Assembly: GCA_035574315.1 (NCBI GenBank)
Contig: DATLYW010000049.1
Span: forward strand, 24,101-88,100
Direction: 5' to 3'
Source: Candidatus Zixiibacteriota bacterium
GTDB lineage: Bacteria; Desulfobacterota; Binatia; UBA9968
DNA length: 64,000 nucleotides
A model generated the notes under the pieces. It was not told the origin of the DNA, did no database searches, and worked only from the letters and a program-made list of their open reading frames with translations. Shown here piece after piece: positions 50,048 to 59,631 of the stretch. Position numbers and translations under genes: made by a program. Within the stretch, counting starts at the first letter, position 1, and every line of letters begins with the position of its first letter.

Positions 50048-51343
50048 ATGACGTCCACCGCGTTGCAAACCGCGCTCGATCGCCTTCTCTCGTCCACACG
50101 GCTTTCCACGGCCCGTATCCTCGACCGGGCGCTCTCGGATCACGAGCTTTCCATCGACGAGATCACGCAGCTCTTCGACGCGGAAGGCCCCGAGCTCCTG
50201 CCCCTGGCGGCTGCGGCCGACTATCTCCGGGAAAAGACCGTCGGCGACATCGTTACTTACGTAGTCAACCGCAACATCAACTTCACCAATGTCTGCGTCA
50301 AGGCCTGCGGCTTCTGCGCCTTCAGCCGGGGCCATCTGGCGGAAGAGGGCTATTTCCTGCCGGTCGAGGAGATCGTCCGGCGCGCCCGCGAGGCGGCGGA
50401 GCTCGGGGCAACCGAGGTCTGCGTCCAGGCGGGACTTGCGCCGGGAATGGACGGCTGGCACTACGTCAACCTCTGCCGGGCGCTCAAGGAGGCGCTTCCC
50501 GATCTCCACATCCACGGCTTTTCGCCGGAGGAAGTGCTCTACGGAGCGACGCTGACGGGTGTCGGCGTCCGGGACTATCTCGTCGCGCTGAAGGAGGCGG
50601 GCGTCGGCAGCCTGCCAGGAACGTCGGCCGAGGTCCTGGTCGACGAGGTCCGCAGGCAGATCTCGCCGGGCCGCATCACGACGGCGCAGTGGATTCATCT
50701 GATCCAGACCGCACACGAGGTCGGGATCCCGACGACGTCCACGATCATGTACGGCCACATCGAGAGCTCGCGCGACAAGGCGATCCACCTGAGCATCCTC
50801 CGCGACATCCAGCGGCGCACCGGAGGGATCACCGAGTTCGTACCGCTCAGCTTCGTGTACGAGGAAGCGCCGATGGCGCAGCGCCGCAAGATCGCCGGCC
50901 TGCGGTCCGGCGCGACCGGCGCCGAAGTTCTCAAGATGTACGCGGTCTCGCGCCTTGCCCTTAACCGCTGGATTCCCAACCTTCAGGTCTCGTGGGTGAA
51001 GGAGGGACCGAAGCTGTCGCAGACGGCGCTGCTCGCCGGAGCCAACGACTTCGGTGGAACGCTGATCAACGAGAGCATCTCGACCGCCGCCGGCTCGGGC
51101 CACGGGCAGCTGATGAAGCCGTCGCAGTTCCGCTCGCTGATCCGCGAGCTGGGCCGCGTTCCTGCCGAGCGCTCCACCACCTATCGGCACCTGAAAGTCT
51201 TTCGCGACGCCGACTCCGACGGGGCCGACCGGCTCGACGCCGTCGAGCAGCCCGAAGAACGCTTCGGGTCCTACCACCAGCTGATCCGCCAGCAGAGCTA
51301 CCGCTTCAGGGACTTCTATCGCGAGCAGAAGGGGAGATCCTGA
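50048..51343 (+). CDS. cofH: CofH-type radical SAM enzyme of F420 synthesis
   Basis: CofH (FO synthase subunit 2) joins tyrosine-derived p-hydroxybenzyl radical to a flavin precursor to make the F420 chromophore. The 431-residue protein has the radical SAM motif in NFTNVCVKACGFCAFSRG (C-x3-C-x2-C, about residue 85), QAGLAPGMDGWHY, TSTIMYGHIE and FGGTLINESIST, all matching CofH. A C-terminal tail (about 60 residues) extends past the core. The partner cofG is not in the window. An F420-type LLM oxidoreductase lies 6 kb downstream. Confidence 0.87.
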   Translation: MTSTALQTALDRLLSSTRLSTARILDRALSDHELSIDEITQLFDAEGPELLPLAAAADYLREKTVGDIVTYVVNRNINFTNVCVKACGFCAFSRGHLAEEGYFLPVEEIVRRAREAAELGATEVCVQAGLAPGMDGWHYVNLCRALKEALPDLHIHGFSPEEVLYGATLTGVGVRDYLVALKEAGVGSLPGTSAEVLVDEVRRQISPGRITTAQWIHLIQTAHEVGIPTTSTIMYGHIESSRDKAIHLSILRDIQRRTGGITEFVPLSFVYEEAPMAQRRKIAGLRSGATGAEVLKMYAVSRLALNRWIPNLQVSWVKEGPKLSQTALLAGANDFGGTLINESISTAAGSGHGQLMKPSQFRSLIRELGRVPAERSTTYRHLKVFRDADSDGADRLDAVEQPEERFGSYHQLIRQQSYRFRDFYREQKGRS

Positions 51344-51596
51344 CCCCCGCGCCGCACCGCATGCAAACCAACTTCGCAGCCTGGCCGACAGAACGACGGA
51401 CGGCCCTGGAGCAGCCAAGACGCGGGAAGTCGCGATTCCAAAGTCTTTGTGCTCCGGGACGTACGGCGCCGCCGTCGAGCGCCGGCTTTCATCGAAGGAT
51501 CCCGATCGAAACTTGCGCAGAGGTACCGATCCATCGTCTTCGCCGGCGAGGGCCCGCCGGGCGCGTCCGGGACCGATCGCAAGCGCGGACTCTTCA
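51344..51596. other. Gap between cofH and the two-TM protein gene
   Basis: These 253 bases hold no recognisable gene. A frame open from 51447 runs into the next gene, but its first 50 codons are Ser/Arg/Pro rich without a family pattern, so I treat it as noncoding. No clear promoter or terminator was seen. Confidence 0.4.
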
Positions 51597-52232
51597 ATGA
51601 ACGGCGACCCGGCCCGCTTCGAGGCGATCGGCAACCGCCTGGGGTTTCGCGTCGCCGAGGAGAACGCGGACCGGCTGAGCCTGGTCTGGCAGGGCGCCCG
51701 CTTTCCGGCCTTTCTCTGCCTCGGTATCGCCCTGACGTTGCTTTCCGTTTCGATTCCGATCGTGCTCGCGGTCGCGCGCCGGGGATTCGAGGGGCCCGCG
51801 GCCGACCTCTGGTACTTTCCGGTCATGAACGTGATCCTGTTCGGCGTCGCGGTCTATCTCGTCACGCTCAAGCGCACGGTCACCTTCGACCATCGTCGCG
51901 GCGTGGCGATCTTCGTCAAGCGCGCGCTGCTCGGCGGCGCCCGGCTCACGCTTCCCTACGGCGAGATCGAGCGCCTCCACCTGGGAACGGACCAGGTTTA
52001 CGGCGGCTTCGCTGTCGCCGGCTCCTCGGCCGCCGAGCGTTTTCCCGCTCCGGCTCTGCGGCTGGTGACTTGCTTCGGGGCGACGGTCCTCATCGACCGC
52101 GCCGGAAGGCGCCGATTGCAGGATCTGGGGGACCGGATCGGCCGGGCGATCGGCAGGCCTTTCACCGCGGAACCATCCGCCGCGGCGCCCGGAGCCGAGC
52201 TCTCGGCGCCGCCGCTCAGGCCCGCGTCCTGA
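51597..52232 (+). CDS. Two-TM membrane protein of unknown function
   Basis: The 211-residue product has two hydrophobic segments, FLCLGIALTLLSVSIPIVLAV (about 39-59) and YFPVMNVILFGVAVYLVTL (about 73-91). A beta-rich soluble part follows (VTFDHRRGVAIFVKRALLG, LTLPYGEIERLHL). This resembles the TM-plus-PH-like layout of many small membrane proteins, but I recognise no specific family. The ATG at 51597 is chosen because the upstream frame looks noncoding. The last 17 bases overlap the convergent lipoprotein gene. Confidence 0.6.
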   Translation: MNGDPARFEAIGNRLGFRVAEENADRLSLVWQGARFPAFLCLGIALTLLSVSIPIVLAVARRGFEGPAADLWYFPVMNVILFGVAVYLVTLKRTVTFDHRRGVAIFVKRALLGGARLTLPYGEIERLHLGTDQVYGGFAVAGSSAAERFPAPALRLVTCFGATVLIDRAGRRRLQDLGDRIGRAIGRPFTAEPSAAAPGAELSAPPLRPAS

Positions 52233-52872
52233 CCAGCAGCTGGTGCAGCTGCCCGACGGCTTTCTTCACTCCCTCGTGCAGCAATTGCTCGGCGCTGAGC
52301 CAGCGCACTCCCCGCTGGCTGATCTCGCCCAGGGCGAAGATGTTCTCGCTGAGGGGCTTTTGCGTTTCGTCGAAGCGCGCGGACCAGACGATGTCGCCCC
52401 TGCGCACGTCGATCAGCTCGAGCACGAAGGCGACCGACGCCGGGCTTTTCGCGCCCCATTCGTCGCCCACGCGCTCGCGGTAGCGCTGCACGCGTCCGAC
52501 CAGCACCGCGTCGGCGAAGACCATCTCCCCGATCCGTCGCAGGCGGGCCGCCTCCCCCTCCGTCGAGACCGTGCCGGCAACCTCCCGCACTTCGCTTTCC
52601 GCGACGATCTGCCAGCCCGGAGCCGCGGCCATCGCCGCATAGAGCTGCCGCGCGAGCGTTTCCGAAATCTCCCTTTCGGAGTTTTTCGCCTCGCGCCCCG
52701 AGGTAAAGGGAACCTTCGGTTTCTGCGCCGGCTGGGCGGTCTCCGGCGTCACCACCGCGATCCGCCTCACCTTGCGTGCCTGGATATCCGTCGAATGCCG
52801 GGTCTGGATGTTTCCCGGCCCGAACGTGCAGCCCGCGAGCGCGAGCGCCAGCACCGGCAGCCGCTTCAGCAT
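52216..52872 (-). CDS. Putative lipoprotein
   Basis: From the ATG at 52872 the product has 218 residues with a lipobox (LKRLPVLALALAGC, Cys at about residue 16), so it should be lipid-anchored. The rest (RRIAVVTPETAQ, ISETLARQLYAAMAAAPG, FADAVLVGRVQRY, VAFVLELIDVRRGDIVWSARFDE) resembles periplasmic LpoB/CsgG-like alpha-beta domains. Because the residue after Cys is Thr, not Asp, Lol-dependent outer-membrane sorting is plausible. The function is unknown. It follows aspS after 45 bases. Confidence 0.72.
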   Translation of the reverse strand: MLKRLPVLALALAGCTFGPGNIQTRHSTDIQARKVRRIAVVTPETAQPAQKPKVPFTSGREAKNSEREISETLARQLYAAMAAAPGWQIVAESEVREVAGTVSTEGEAARLRRIGEMVFADAVLVGRVQRYRERVGDEWGAKSPASVAFVLELIDVRRGDIVWSARFDETQKPLSENIFALGEISQRGVRWLSAEQLLHEGVKKAVGQLHQLLVRTRA

Positions 52873-52917
52873 GGGCCGCAACGCAACAAATGGCCGTGGT
52901 CGCCTCAAGGCCGATCC

Positions 52918-54714
52918 TCAATCCGCAGCGACGATGCGGATGCCGAGCTCCCGGAGCTGCTTCGGGTCGACGGTCGAAGGGGCGTCGGTGAGCAGACAGA
53001 CCGCTCGCTGGCTCTTCGGGAAGGCGATCACGTCCCGGAGCGAGCGCGCTCCGCTCAGCACCATCGCGAGCCGGTCGATGCCGAGCGCGATCCCCCCGTG
53101 CGGGGGCGCGCCGTAGCTCAGCGCTTCGAGGAAAAAGCCGAATTTCGCCTCGGCCTCTTCCGGGCCGATCCCCATGAGCGCGAGCATCTTCTTCTGCAAC
53201 CCGAGGTGATGAATCCGGATGCTGCCGCCACCGATCTCCAGCCCGTTCAGAGCAAGGTCGTAAGCCTTGGAGCGCACCTTGAGTGGATCGCTGTCGAGCA
53301 GGGCCAGGTCGGCGTCCAGCGGCGCCGTAAAAGGATGGTGCACCGCCGCGTAGCGCCCCTGCTCCGGGTCGAGCTCGAGCAGCGGAAACTCCACGATCCA
53401 CACCGGCGCATACTGGCGCTCCGGAATCAGTTCGAGCTTCCGCCCGAAATGGATCCGCAGGTTGCCGAGCGTCTCATGAACCACCCCGGCGTCGTCGGCC
53501 GAAAAGACGATCACGTCGCCCGGCCGGGCTCCCGCGGCCTGCTCGATCGCCTTGCGCTCCGATTCGGACAGGAATTTCGCGATCGGCGACTGCCAGCCCT
53601 CCGGGGCGAGCCGGGTCCAGGCCACTCCTTTGGCGCCGTAGGTCGCCGCCAGCGGGGTGAGATCGTCGAGGTCCTTGCGCGACAGCCCGCCGCCGCCCGG
53701 CACCCGGATTCCCTTGACCACGCCGCCTTTTTCGATCGCCGAGGCGAAGACCTTGAACTTGGAGCCACGCAAGACCTCGGTGAAATCGCTCAGCTCGAGG
53801 CCGAAACGGATGTCGGGCTTGTCCGATCCGTAACGATCCATCGCCTCCTTCCAGGTGAGCTTCGGAAACGGCCGCGGCAGGTCGATTCCCTTGAGCTCGC
53901 GGAACAGCAGCGCGATCATGCCTTCGGTCACCTCGATGACGTCCCCGCTCTGGACGAACGACATCTCCATGTCCAGCTGGGTGAACTCGGGCTGCCGGTC
54001 CGCGCGCAGGTCCTCGTCGCGGAAGCACTTGACGATCTGGTAGTAGCGGTCCAGGCCGGCAACCATCAGGATCTGCTTGAAGAGCTGCGGCGACTGCGGC
54101 AGCGCGTAGAACTTCCCTGGATAGATCCGGCTCGGAACCAGGTAATCGCGGGCTCCCTCGGGCGTGCTCTTGGTGAGCACCGGCGTCTCGACATCGATGA
54201 AACCCAGCCCGTCGAGGTAGTCCCGGATGAGCTTGGTCATGCGGTAGCGGAGAATCAGGTGGCCCAGGCTCTTGGGCCGGCGCAGATCGAGATAGCGGTA
54301 CTTGAGGCGCGTGTTTTCGCTGGCTTCGGTCTCGTCCTCGATCGGGAACGGCGGCACCTGCGCGGCGTTGAGCAGCTTGAGCTCGCGGCCGAGCAGTTCG
54401 ACCGCTCCGGTGGCGAGCTGCGCGTTGACCGTGTCTGGCGGCCTGCGTTCGAGCGCGCCGCGGACGGCGATCACGTCCTCTGCGCGAAGCTGCTTCGCCT
54501 TCTCGTGGGCGGCGGCGCTCACCGCCGGGTTGAACACCACCTGGAGAAGCCCGCTACGGTCGCGCAGGTCGACGAAGATCAGGCCGCCGTGATCGCGCCG
54601 GCTGTGGACCCAGCCGGCGACGGTCAGCTCCCGGCCCGCGGACTCGATCCGCGGCTCGCCGCAGTAACAGCTCCGCTTCCAGTCTCCCAGGGGTTCGTCG
54701 AACACTCGTTCCAT
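52918..54714 (-). CDS. aspS: Aspartyl-tRNA synthetase (bacterial type)
   Basis: The 598-residue class IIb synthetase has an N-terminal OB domain ([21 protein letters not shown]), motif 2 [20 protein letters not shown], the bacterial GAD insertion (about 300-420) and motif 3 [15 protein letters not shown]. Whether it also charges tRNA-Asn (non-discriminating) cannot be told here. It sits four bases after hisS, the frequent hisS-aspS pair. Confidence 0.96.
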   Translation of the reverse strand: MERVFDEPLGDWKRSCYCGEPRIESAGRELTVAGWVHSRRDHGGLIFVDLRDRSGLLQVVFNPAVSAAAHEKAKQLRAEDVIAVRGALERRPPDTVNAQLATGAVELLGRELKLLNAAQVPPFPIEDETEASENTRLKYRYLDLRRPKSLGHLILRYRMTKLIRDYLDGLGFIDVETPVLTKSTPEGARDYLVPSRIYPGKFYALPQSPQLFKQILMVAGLDRYYQIVKCFRDEDLRADRQPEFTQLDMEMSFVQSGDVIEVTEGMIALLFRELKGIDLPRPFPKLTWKEAMDRYGSDKPDIRFGLELSDFTEVLRGSKFKVFASAIEKGGVVKGIRVPGGGGLSRKDLDDLTPLAATYGAKGVAWTRLAPEGWQSPIAKFLSESERKAIEQAAGARPGDVIVFSADDAGVVHETLGNLRIHFGRKLELIPERQYAPVWIVEFPLLELDPEQGRYAAVHHPFTAPLDADLALLDSDPLKVRSKAYDLALNGLEIGGGSIRIHHLGLQKKMLALMGIGPEEAEAKFGFFLEALSYGAPPHGGIALGIDRLAMVLSGARSLRDVIAFPKSQRAVCLLTDAPSTVDPKQLRELGIRIVAAD

Positions 54715-54718
54715 GGGC

Positions 54719-55987
54719 CTAGCCGCCCGCCTTTCTCGCCAGCAGCTCCGCTTCGGCGCGCTCCGCCGCGATCTCCTCCTGTCGCTGCTTTCTCATGTCG
54801 CGTACGATCAGTCGCCCCCGGGCCAGCTCGTCGTCGCCGACGATCAGCACCGTCTCCGCCTTGAGCTTGTCCGCCCGGCGCATCTGGCTTTTGAGGCTCT
54901 TCTCCTCGCCGTCCATTTCCACCGTCAGTCCCTGCCGCCGCAGCGAGCGCACCAGCGGAAAAACCCACTCGCGCGCCCGCCTTCCGATCGCGACGACGTA
55001 GAGCGCGGGGCCGCGCGGCCCGTGCGGACCCTTGAGCTTGAGCAGGAGCACGAGCCGTTCCACTCCGATCGCGAAGCCGACGCCGGGGATCGACGGACCT
55101 CCCAGGTCATGAACCAGACCGTCGTAGCGTCCGCCCGCGGCGATCGCGTTCTGGGCGCCGAGTTGATCGCTGATCCATTCGAAAGCGGTTCGACAGTAGT
55201 AGTCGAGGCCGCGGACCATGCGCGGATTCAGCGCGAACGCCACATCCGCGGCCCCGAGCAGGCGCTGGACCGCTTCGAGGTGCTCCCGGCACGCTTCGCA
55301 GAGATGTTCGAGGATCGACGGCGCGTTCCGTGTCTTCTCCGTGCAGCCGGGCTCCTTGCAATCCAGGACCCGCAACGGATTGCGCTCGATCCGCTGCCGG
55401 CAATTGAAGCACAGCTGAGCTTCGCGCTCGCGGAGGTATTTTTGCAGCGCTTCCCGGTACGGTGGCCGGCAGCGCACGCAGCCGAGCGAGTTGAGCTGCA
55501 GTGATGCCCCCCCGACGCCGACCGCCGCGAAAAAATCGTTGAGCAGCAGCAGCAGCTCGGCGTCGATGAACGGGTCGGAGCGCCCCAGCGCTTCCGCCCC
55601 GATCTGGTGGAACTGGCGCATCCTGCCCTTCTGGGGGCGCTCGCGGCGAAACATCGGACCGACGTAGAAGAGCTTGCGCACCGGCTCGGTCTTGTACAGC
55701 TCGTTCTCGACGTAGGCCCGCACCACGCCCGCGGTGCCTTCGGGCCTCAGCGTCAGCAGCGACCCTTTGGCGTCCCGGTCGGCGAACGTGTACATCTCCT
55801 TTTCCACGATGTCGGTGGTTTCACCGATCGAGCGTGTAAACAGCTCGGTCTTCTCCAGGATCGGGATCCGGATCTCGGAGAAATTGTATGCGGCGAACAT
55901 CTTCCGCGCCTGCTCCTCGACGACCTGCCAGGTCTCCACATCCCCCGGGAGCACGTCGGAAAAACCTTTGATGGCGCTGACTTTCAT
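54719..55987 (-). CDS. hisS: Histidyl-tRNA synthetase
   Basis: The 422-residue class IIa enzyme starts [16 protein letters not shown], with motif 2 [27 protein letters not shown], the His-binding motif [22 protein letters not shown], and a C-terminal anticodon domain. The Cys-rich insertion (CVRC, CFNCRQ, CEAC) is common in the bacterial family. AspS follows. Confidence 0.96.
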   Translation of the reverse strand: MKVSAIKGFSDVLPGDVETWQVVEEQARKMFAAYNFSEIRIPILEKTELFTRSIGETTDIVEKEMYTFADRDAKGSLLTLRPEGTAGVVRAYVENELYKTEPVRKLFYVGPMFRRERPQKGRMRQFHQIGAEALGRSDPFIDAELLLLLNDFFAAVGVGGASLQLNSLGCVRCRPPYREALQKYLREREAQLCFNCRQRIERNPLRVLDCKEPGCTEKTRNAPSILEHLCEACREHLEAVQRLLGAADVAFALNPRMVRGLDYYCRTAFEWISDQLGAQNAIAAGGRYDGLVHDLGGPSIPGVGFAIGVERLVLLLKLKGPHGPRGPALYVVAIGRRAREWVFPLVRSLRRQGLTVEMDGEEKSLKSQMRRADKLKAETVLIVGDDELARGRLIVRDMRKQRQEEIAAERAEAELLARKAGG

Positions 55988-56006
55988 CGGAATCCGGCCT
56001 TCACTC

Positions 56007-56035
56007 CATACAGCACAACGATACTCTCAGGTCAA
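56007..56035 (-). promoter_or_regulatory. Candidate promoter of hisS-aspS
   Basis: TTGACC (56030-56035), a 17-base spacer and TGTATG (56007-56012) lie on the minus strand, 20 bases upstream of the hisS ATG. The -35 matches 5/6 and the -10 only 3/6. Confidence 0.33.
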
Positions 56036-56344
56036 GCAAACGATCACCGTCCGCGCTCCTGCGGGGCCGGCGCGCGCCTCTGCCTGCGCCGACTGGCGGC
56101 GCGAACCCGACGCTCGGCTCGGCCTTGGAACTCTTTATGCGCGAGGATGGACAGAGTGGATATGCAACGACCGCCCGCCAGGAAACCTCAAGAGCATTCC
56201 CTACGTTAACGTGGCCCGCCCGGCGCGTCAACCTCCGGCCCGGCGGGGAGGTCCCACCGCTCCCAATCCGCGCACGGTCTCGCGTGGCCGCGCGCTTCGG
56301 GCCGCGCTCCGGGTGGGCGTGGCCTGTCCGCGCGCCAAGTCAAA

Positions 56345-56371
56345 TTGACAACGCCGAGGCCATTGGATAAT
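56345..56371 (+). promoter_or_regulatory. Candidate promoter of the bicupin-LLM genes
   Basis: A perfect TTGACA (56345-56350) is followed by GATAAT (56366-56371, 5/6) after 15 bases, or by TAATGA after 17. The start would lie about 70 bases before the ATG at 56449. Confidence 0.5.
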
Positions 56372-56448
56372 GACTGGTCACGCACACCGACGCCGACGGC
56401 GGCCCGCGACCGGGCGTCGAGCGGCGTCACGCCCGACGCGGAGCATCG

Positions 56449-57498
56449 ATGGCGGAAGAGAATCTACGGCTGAAGGACCTCGACGAGCGCCTCCGCGGAA
56501 AGTGGATTTCGGGGCTCTGGCGCGTTCCCGCGGCGGATCGGCCCGCCGACCCGAGAACCAAAGTCGTTCCTCATCTCTGGCCGTGGGCCGACGTTCTGGA
56601 CGCCCTGCTCCAGGCCCGCGAGCACGTGACGCTCGAGCGCGGAACCGCCGAGCGCCGCACGCTCCGGCTGGTCAACCCCGGCGTGGCCGATCTGGAGATG
56701 ACGAGCCACACGATGGTGCTCACGTTCCAGCTCATCCAGCCGGGCGAGGTGGCGCCGCCGCACCGCCACACGATGTCCGCCGTGCGTTTCATCCTCCAGG
56801 GCAAGGGAGCCTACACCAACGTCGATCATTGCAAAATGGCCATGGAGGACGGCGACCTGATCCTGACGCCGCGCTGGGCCTGGCACGAGCACGCCCACGA
56901 GGGTGGAGAGCCCGTGATCTGGATCGACGGCCTGGACGTTCCCTTCATCCAGGCCCTGCAGGTGATTTCTTTCGAGCCTTATCCCGAAAAGCGGCTGCCG
57001 GTGAAAAGCGCCTCCGCCGCACTGCCCTGGGGCTCCGTCCGGCCTGTGGCGCCGCCCGAGGGTACGCGGTCCGCCCCGCTGCACTATCGCTGGCGCGACA
57101 CCTATGCCGCGCTTCAGCGCCTGGCCGAAGGACCGCCGCATCCCTACGAGGGGTACGCCCTGGAGTACGCCAACCCGCTGACCGGCGGGCCGACCCTGCC
57201 GACGCTCTCCTGCCGGATCCAGCTCCTTCACCCGGGCCAGCGAACCGCTCCGCACCGCCACACGAGCACCGCGATCTACCACGTGTTTCGCGGCAGCGGC
57301 ACGACGACCATCGACGGACGGCCGTTTCACTGGCGGAAGGGAGACACCTTCATCGTACCGCTCTGGCACTGGCACGAGCATGCCAACACCTCCCCCAACG
57401 AGGAGGCTCTGCTCTTCTCCATGAACGACGCTCCGATCCTCGACGCCTTCGGCCTGTATCGCGAAGAAGGCCGAGGCGAATCCTATCTCGGCCTTTAG
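56449..57498 (+). CDS. Bicupin dioxygenase, gentisate 1,2-dioxygenase-like
   Basis: The 349-residue protein has two cupin modules, each with a metal-ligand pattern: HRHTMSAVRFIL with WAWHEHAHEG in the N-terminal half (residues about 104 and 145) and HRHTSTAIYHVFRG with WHWHEHANT in the C-terminal half. This is the layout of gentisate and 1-hydroxy-2-naphthoate dioxygenases, Fe(II) enzymes that cleave aromatic rings. Both His sets look intact. The gene is 17 bases before the LLM gene and probably cotranscribed. Its precise substrate is unknown. Confidence 0.85.
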   Translation: MAEENLRLKDLDERLRGKWISGLWRVPAADRPADPRTKVVPHLWPWADVLDALLQAREHVTLERGTAERRTLRLVNPGVADLEMTSHTMVLTFQLIQPGEVAPPHRHTMSAVRFILQGKGAYTNVDHCKMAMEDGDLILTPRWAWHEHAHEGGEPVIWIDGLDVPFIQALQVISFEPYPEKRLPVKSASAALPWGSVRPVAPPEGTRSAPLHYRWRDTYAALQRLAEGPPHPYEGYALEYANPLTGGPTLPTLSCRIQLLHPGQRTAPHRHTSTAIYHVFRGSGTTTIDGRPFHWRKGDTFIVPLWHWHEHANTSPNEEALLFSMNDAPILDAFGLYREEGRGESYLGL

Positions 57499-57515
57499 GG
57501 CGAAGCGCAACGGCG

Positions 57516-58448
57516 ATGAAGTTCGGCGTCTTTCTTCCCGTCTCCGGCAGAGCCGCAAGCCGCGACACTCTGATGAGTGCTGCTCGACAGGCCGAATCCC
57601 TGGGATACGACTGCGTCTGGGCCGCCGATCGGATCGTGATCCCCTGGACGATCGAGACTCCTTATCCCTACAGCCGGGAGTCCACCTTCATCGTGCCGCC
57701 GGACCGTCCGTTCTTCGAGCCGCTCACGTGCCTTGCGTTTCTCGCCGGCTGCACGGAAAAGATCCGTCTCGGCATGAGCGTGATGGTCATGCCCTACCGC
57801 CATCCGCTCTACTGGGCCAAGACCGCGGCCACGATCGATCACCTCTCGCACGGCCGGCTCGTCCTCGGTCTCGGCGTCGGCTGGATGCGCGAGGAGTTCG
57901 CCGCGCTCAACGCGCCGTTCGCCGAGCGCGGCGAGGTCTCCGACGAGCAGCTGCGCCTGCTCGCGCGACTGTGGAGCGACGAGCGCGCGAGCTTCGACGG
58001 CCGTTATTACCGGTTCGAGAACATCGCCTTCAACCCGAAGCCCTTCCAAAAGCCGCGGCTGCCCATCTGGATCGGCGGCGAAGGGCGCCGGGCGCAGCGC
58101 CGCGCCGGCGTTTACGGCGACGCCTGGTTTCCGTACTTCGTCAGGATCACGCCCTCCGAGCTGACCCGCCGCTTCGAGCACGTCCGCCGCTGCGCGCGCG
58201 AGGCGGGCCGGGATCCCGCGGACGTGCAGCTCGCCTGCTGCCTCCCTGTCGAGCTGACCGAACGCGACGTGCCGCAGCAGGAAGACTCCCTGCGCGGCAG
58301 CCCCGCTCAGGTCGCCGAGGCGCTGATGCGCTTTCGAGCGGCGGGGGCCGTGCACGTCGGCCTGCAGTTCATGGTCCCCTACTGGCCCGCTCGGCGCGAA
58401 CAGATCGAGCGTTTCGGGCGCGAGGTGCTCCCCGCCTTCGCTTCGTGA
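57516..58448 (+). CDS. LLM-class, probably F420-dependent oxidoreductase
   Basis: The 310-residue luciferase-like TIM barrel starts MKFGVFLPVSGRAASRD, with GYDCVWAADRIVIP, RLGMSVMVMPYRHPLYWAKTAATIDHLSHGRLVLGLGVGW (long run given in part) and IWIGGEGRRAQRRAG. It matches the TIGR03619-type F420-dependent branch more than FMN monooxygenases, and cofH is nearby. It may reduce or oxidise the product of the bicupin dioxygenase, but this is inference. A wider open frame upstream runs through the bicupin gene out of phase. Confidence 0.85.
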   Translation: MKFGVFLPVSGRAASRDTLMSAARQAESLGYDCVWAADRIVIPWTIETPYPYSRESTFIVPPDRPFFEPLTCLAFLAGCTEKIRLGMSVMVMPYRHPLYWAKTAATIDHLSHGRLVLGLGVGWMREEFAALNAPFAERGEVSDEQLRLLARLWSDERASFDGRYYRFENIAFNPKPFQKPRLPIWIGGEGRRAQRRAGVYGDAWFPYFVRITPSELTRRFEHVRRCAREAGRDPADVQLACCLPVELTERDVPQQEDSLRGSPAQVAEALMRFRAAGAVHVGLQFMVPYWPARREQIERFGREVLPAFAS

Positions 58449-58473
58449 TCGCCCGCGCTGCGGCGGCGCCGTC

Positions 58474-58502
58474 TTGAACTGCTCTTGCCGCTGGGCTAAG
58501 AA
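58474..58502 (+). promoter_or_regulatory. Candidate promoter of the asparaginase gene
   Basis: TTGAAC (58474-58479), 17 bases, then TAAGAA (58497-58502) precede the ATG at 58543 by about 40 bases. The leader contains GAGAAAGGA. Both boxes are imperfect. Confidence 0.3.
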
Positions 58503-58542
58503 CAGCTATCCCCACGCTGATCGAGAAAGGACCCGTTCAATC

Positions 58543-59547
58543 ATGAGCAGTTTACCGCGCATCGCGCTGATCATCACCGGCGGAACGATCGACTCGCTCG
58601 GCAAGGACCGCCTGGACCTGGCCTGGTATATCGAGGCGGGCAAACGGCTGGGCGAGGGCGAGCTTCTGGCGCAGCTTCCCGAGTTGAAGACGATCGCCGA
58701 GGTGCGCGAGGTCCCGTTCCGGCGGCTCCCCAGTCACGCGCTCGTCGACAAGGACTGGCTCGATCTGGTGCGCACGATCCACGCGATCTTCGACGAGGAC
58801 CGGGCCGACGGCATCGTCGTCACCCACGGCACCAACACGATCGAGGAGACGGCCTATTTTCTCAACCTGACGCTCAAGACCGACAAGCCCGTCGTGCTCG
58901 TCGGCGCGATGCGGCCCGCGTCCGCGATCAGCGCGGACGGCTATCTCAACGTGGTGAACGCGGTCCGGGTCGCCGCCGATCCCGCTTCGCGCGGACGCGG
59001 CTGCCTGCTGGTGATGAACGACACGATCTTCAACGGCCGCGACGTCACCAAGAATGCGACCTATCGAGTCGAGGCTTTCCAGTCGCGCGACCTCGGACCG
59101 CTCGGATACGCGGACGGCGACGGCAGGGTCGTCTATTATCATTCCCCGGTGAAGAAGCACACGGTCGAAACCGAGTTCGATGTCCGCGACATGCGGTCGC
59201 TGCCGCGCGTCGACATCGTGGTCTCCTACGTCGGCGCCGACGGCAGGATGATCGAGGCCGCCGCGGCGGCGGGCGCCCGCGGCATCGTCAGCGCCGGCAC
59301 GGGGGCCGGCCGCCCCACGCCGGCGGAGGACGAGGCTTTCGACCGGATGTACAAGGAAAAGGGGATGATCATGTGCCTGTGCAGCCGCGTTGCTGCCGGG
59401 CGAGTCGTCCGGAGCCCCGGCCTGGCGCGCCGCGGCTTCGTCGCCGGCGACAACCTCCCGCCGTGGAAGGCCCGCCTGTTGCTCTCGCTGGCGCTCACGA
59501 AAACCTCCAACGCCGACGAGATCCAGCGGATGTTCGACACCTATTGA
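58543..59547 (+). CDS. Asparaginase/glutaminase-family amidohydrolase
   Basis: The 334-residue protein has the first active-site signature ALIITGGTIDSLG (nucleophile Thr in TGGTI) and the second, VVTHGTNTIEETAYFL (about residue 90). In the classic type I/II enzymes this reads HGTDTxEET, with the Asp binding substrate; here it is Asn. MRPASAISADGYLN and VVSYVGADGRMIEAA complete the family pattern. The ATG at 58543 was chosen for its position; a frame 23 codons longer lacks support. The D-to-N change leaves activity and substrate uncertain. Confidence 0.87.
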   Translation: MSSLPRIALIITGGTIDSLGKDRLDLAWYIEAGKRLGEGELLAQLPELKTIAEVREVPFRRLPSHALVDKDWLDLVRTIHAIFDEDRADGIVVTHGTNTIEETAYFLNLTLKTDKPVVLVGAMRPASAISADGYLNVVNAVRVAADPASRGRGCLLVMNDTIFNGRDVTKNATYRVEAFQSRDLGPLGYADGDGRVVYYHSPVKKHTVETEFDVRDMRSLPRVDIVVSYVGADGRMIEAAAAAGARGIVSAGTGAGRPTPAEDEAFDRMYKEKGMIMCLCSRVAAGRVVRSPGLARRGFVAGDNLPPWKARLLLSLALTKTSNADEIQRMFDTY

Positions 59548-59631
59548 CGTTTCCCGGTTCCCGCCTGCCGGTTTCAATATCGGCCGTCGAACGCCGCGAA
59601 GCGGCCGGGTCGGAATCCCGCCCGAGCCGCA

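Larger units (their letters stand above)
55988..56448. other. Divergent intergenic region hisS / bicupin gene
   Basis: The 461 bases separate divergent genes and contain promoter candidates for both sides (56007-56035 and 56345-56371). The middle (about 56060-56330) is G/C rich with some inverted CGCGCG-type runs but no recognisable gene, tRNA or riboswitch. Several frames cross it without any family pattern. Confidence 0.5.

Noticed and set aside
51449..52483. A 344-codon plus-strand frame overlapping the two-TM protein
   Set aside because: It is Arg-rich out-of-phase sequence; the overlapping frame from 51597 has membrane segments and better composition.
52243..54864. An 873-codon plus-strand frame across the lipoprotein gene and aspS
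   Set aside because: It is antisense to aspS with no recognisable domain, and it overlaps several established starts and stops.
59590..59620. Hairpin-like CGGCCG repeats between the asparaginase and the ABC permease
   Set aside because: The stem is only six bases around a long loop with no T run on either side, so it is not a convincing terminator.
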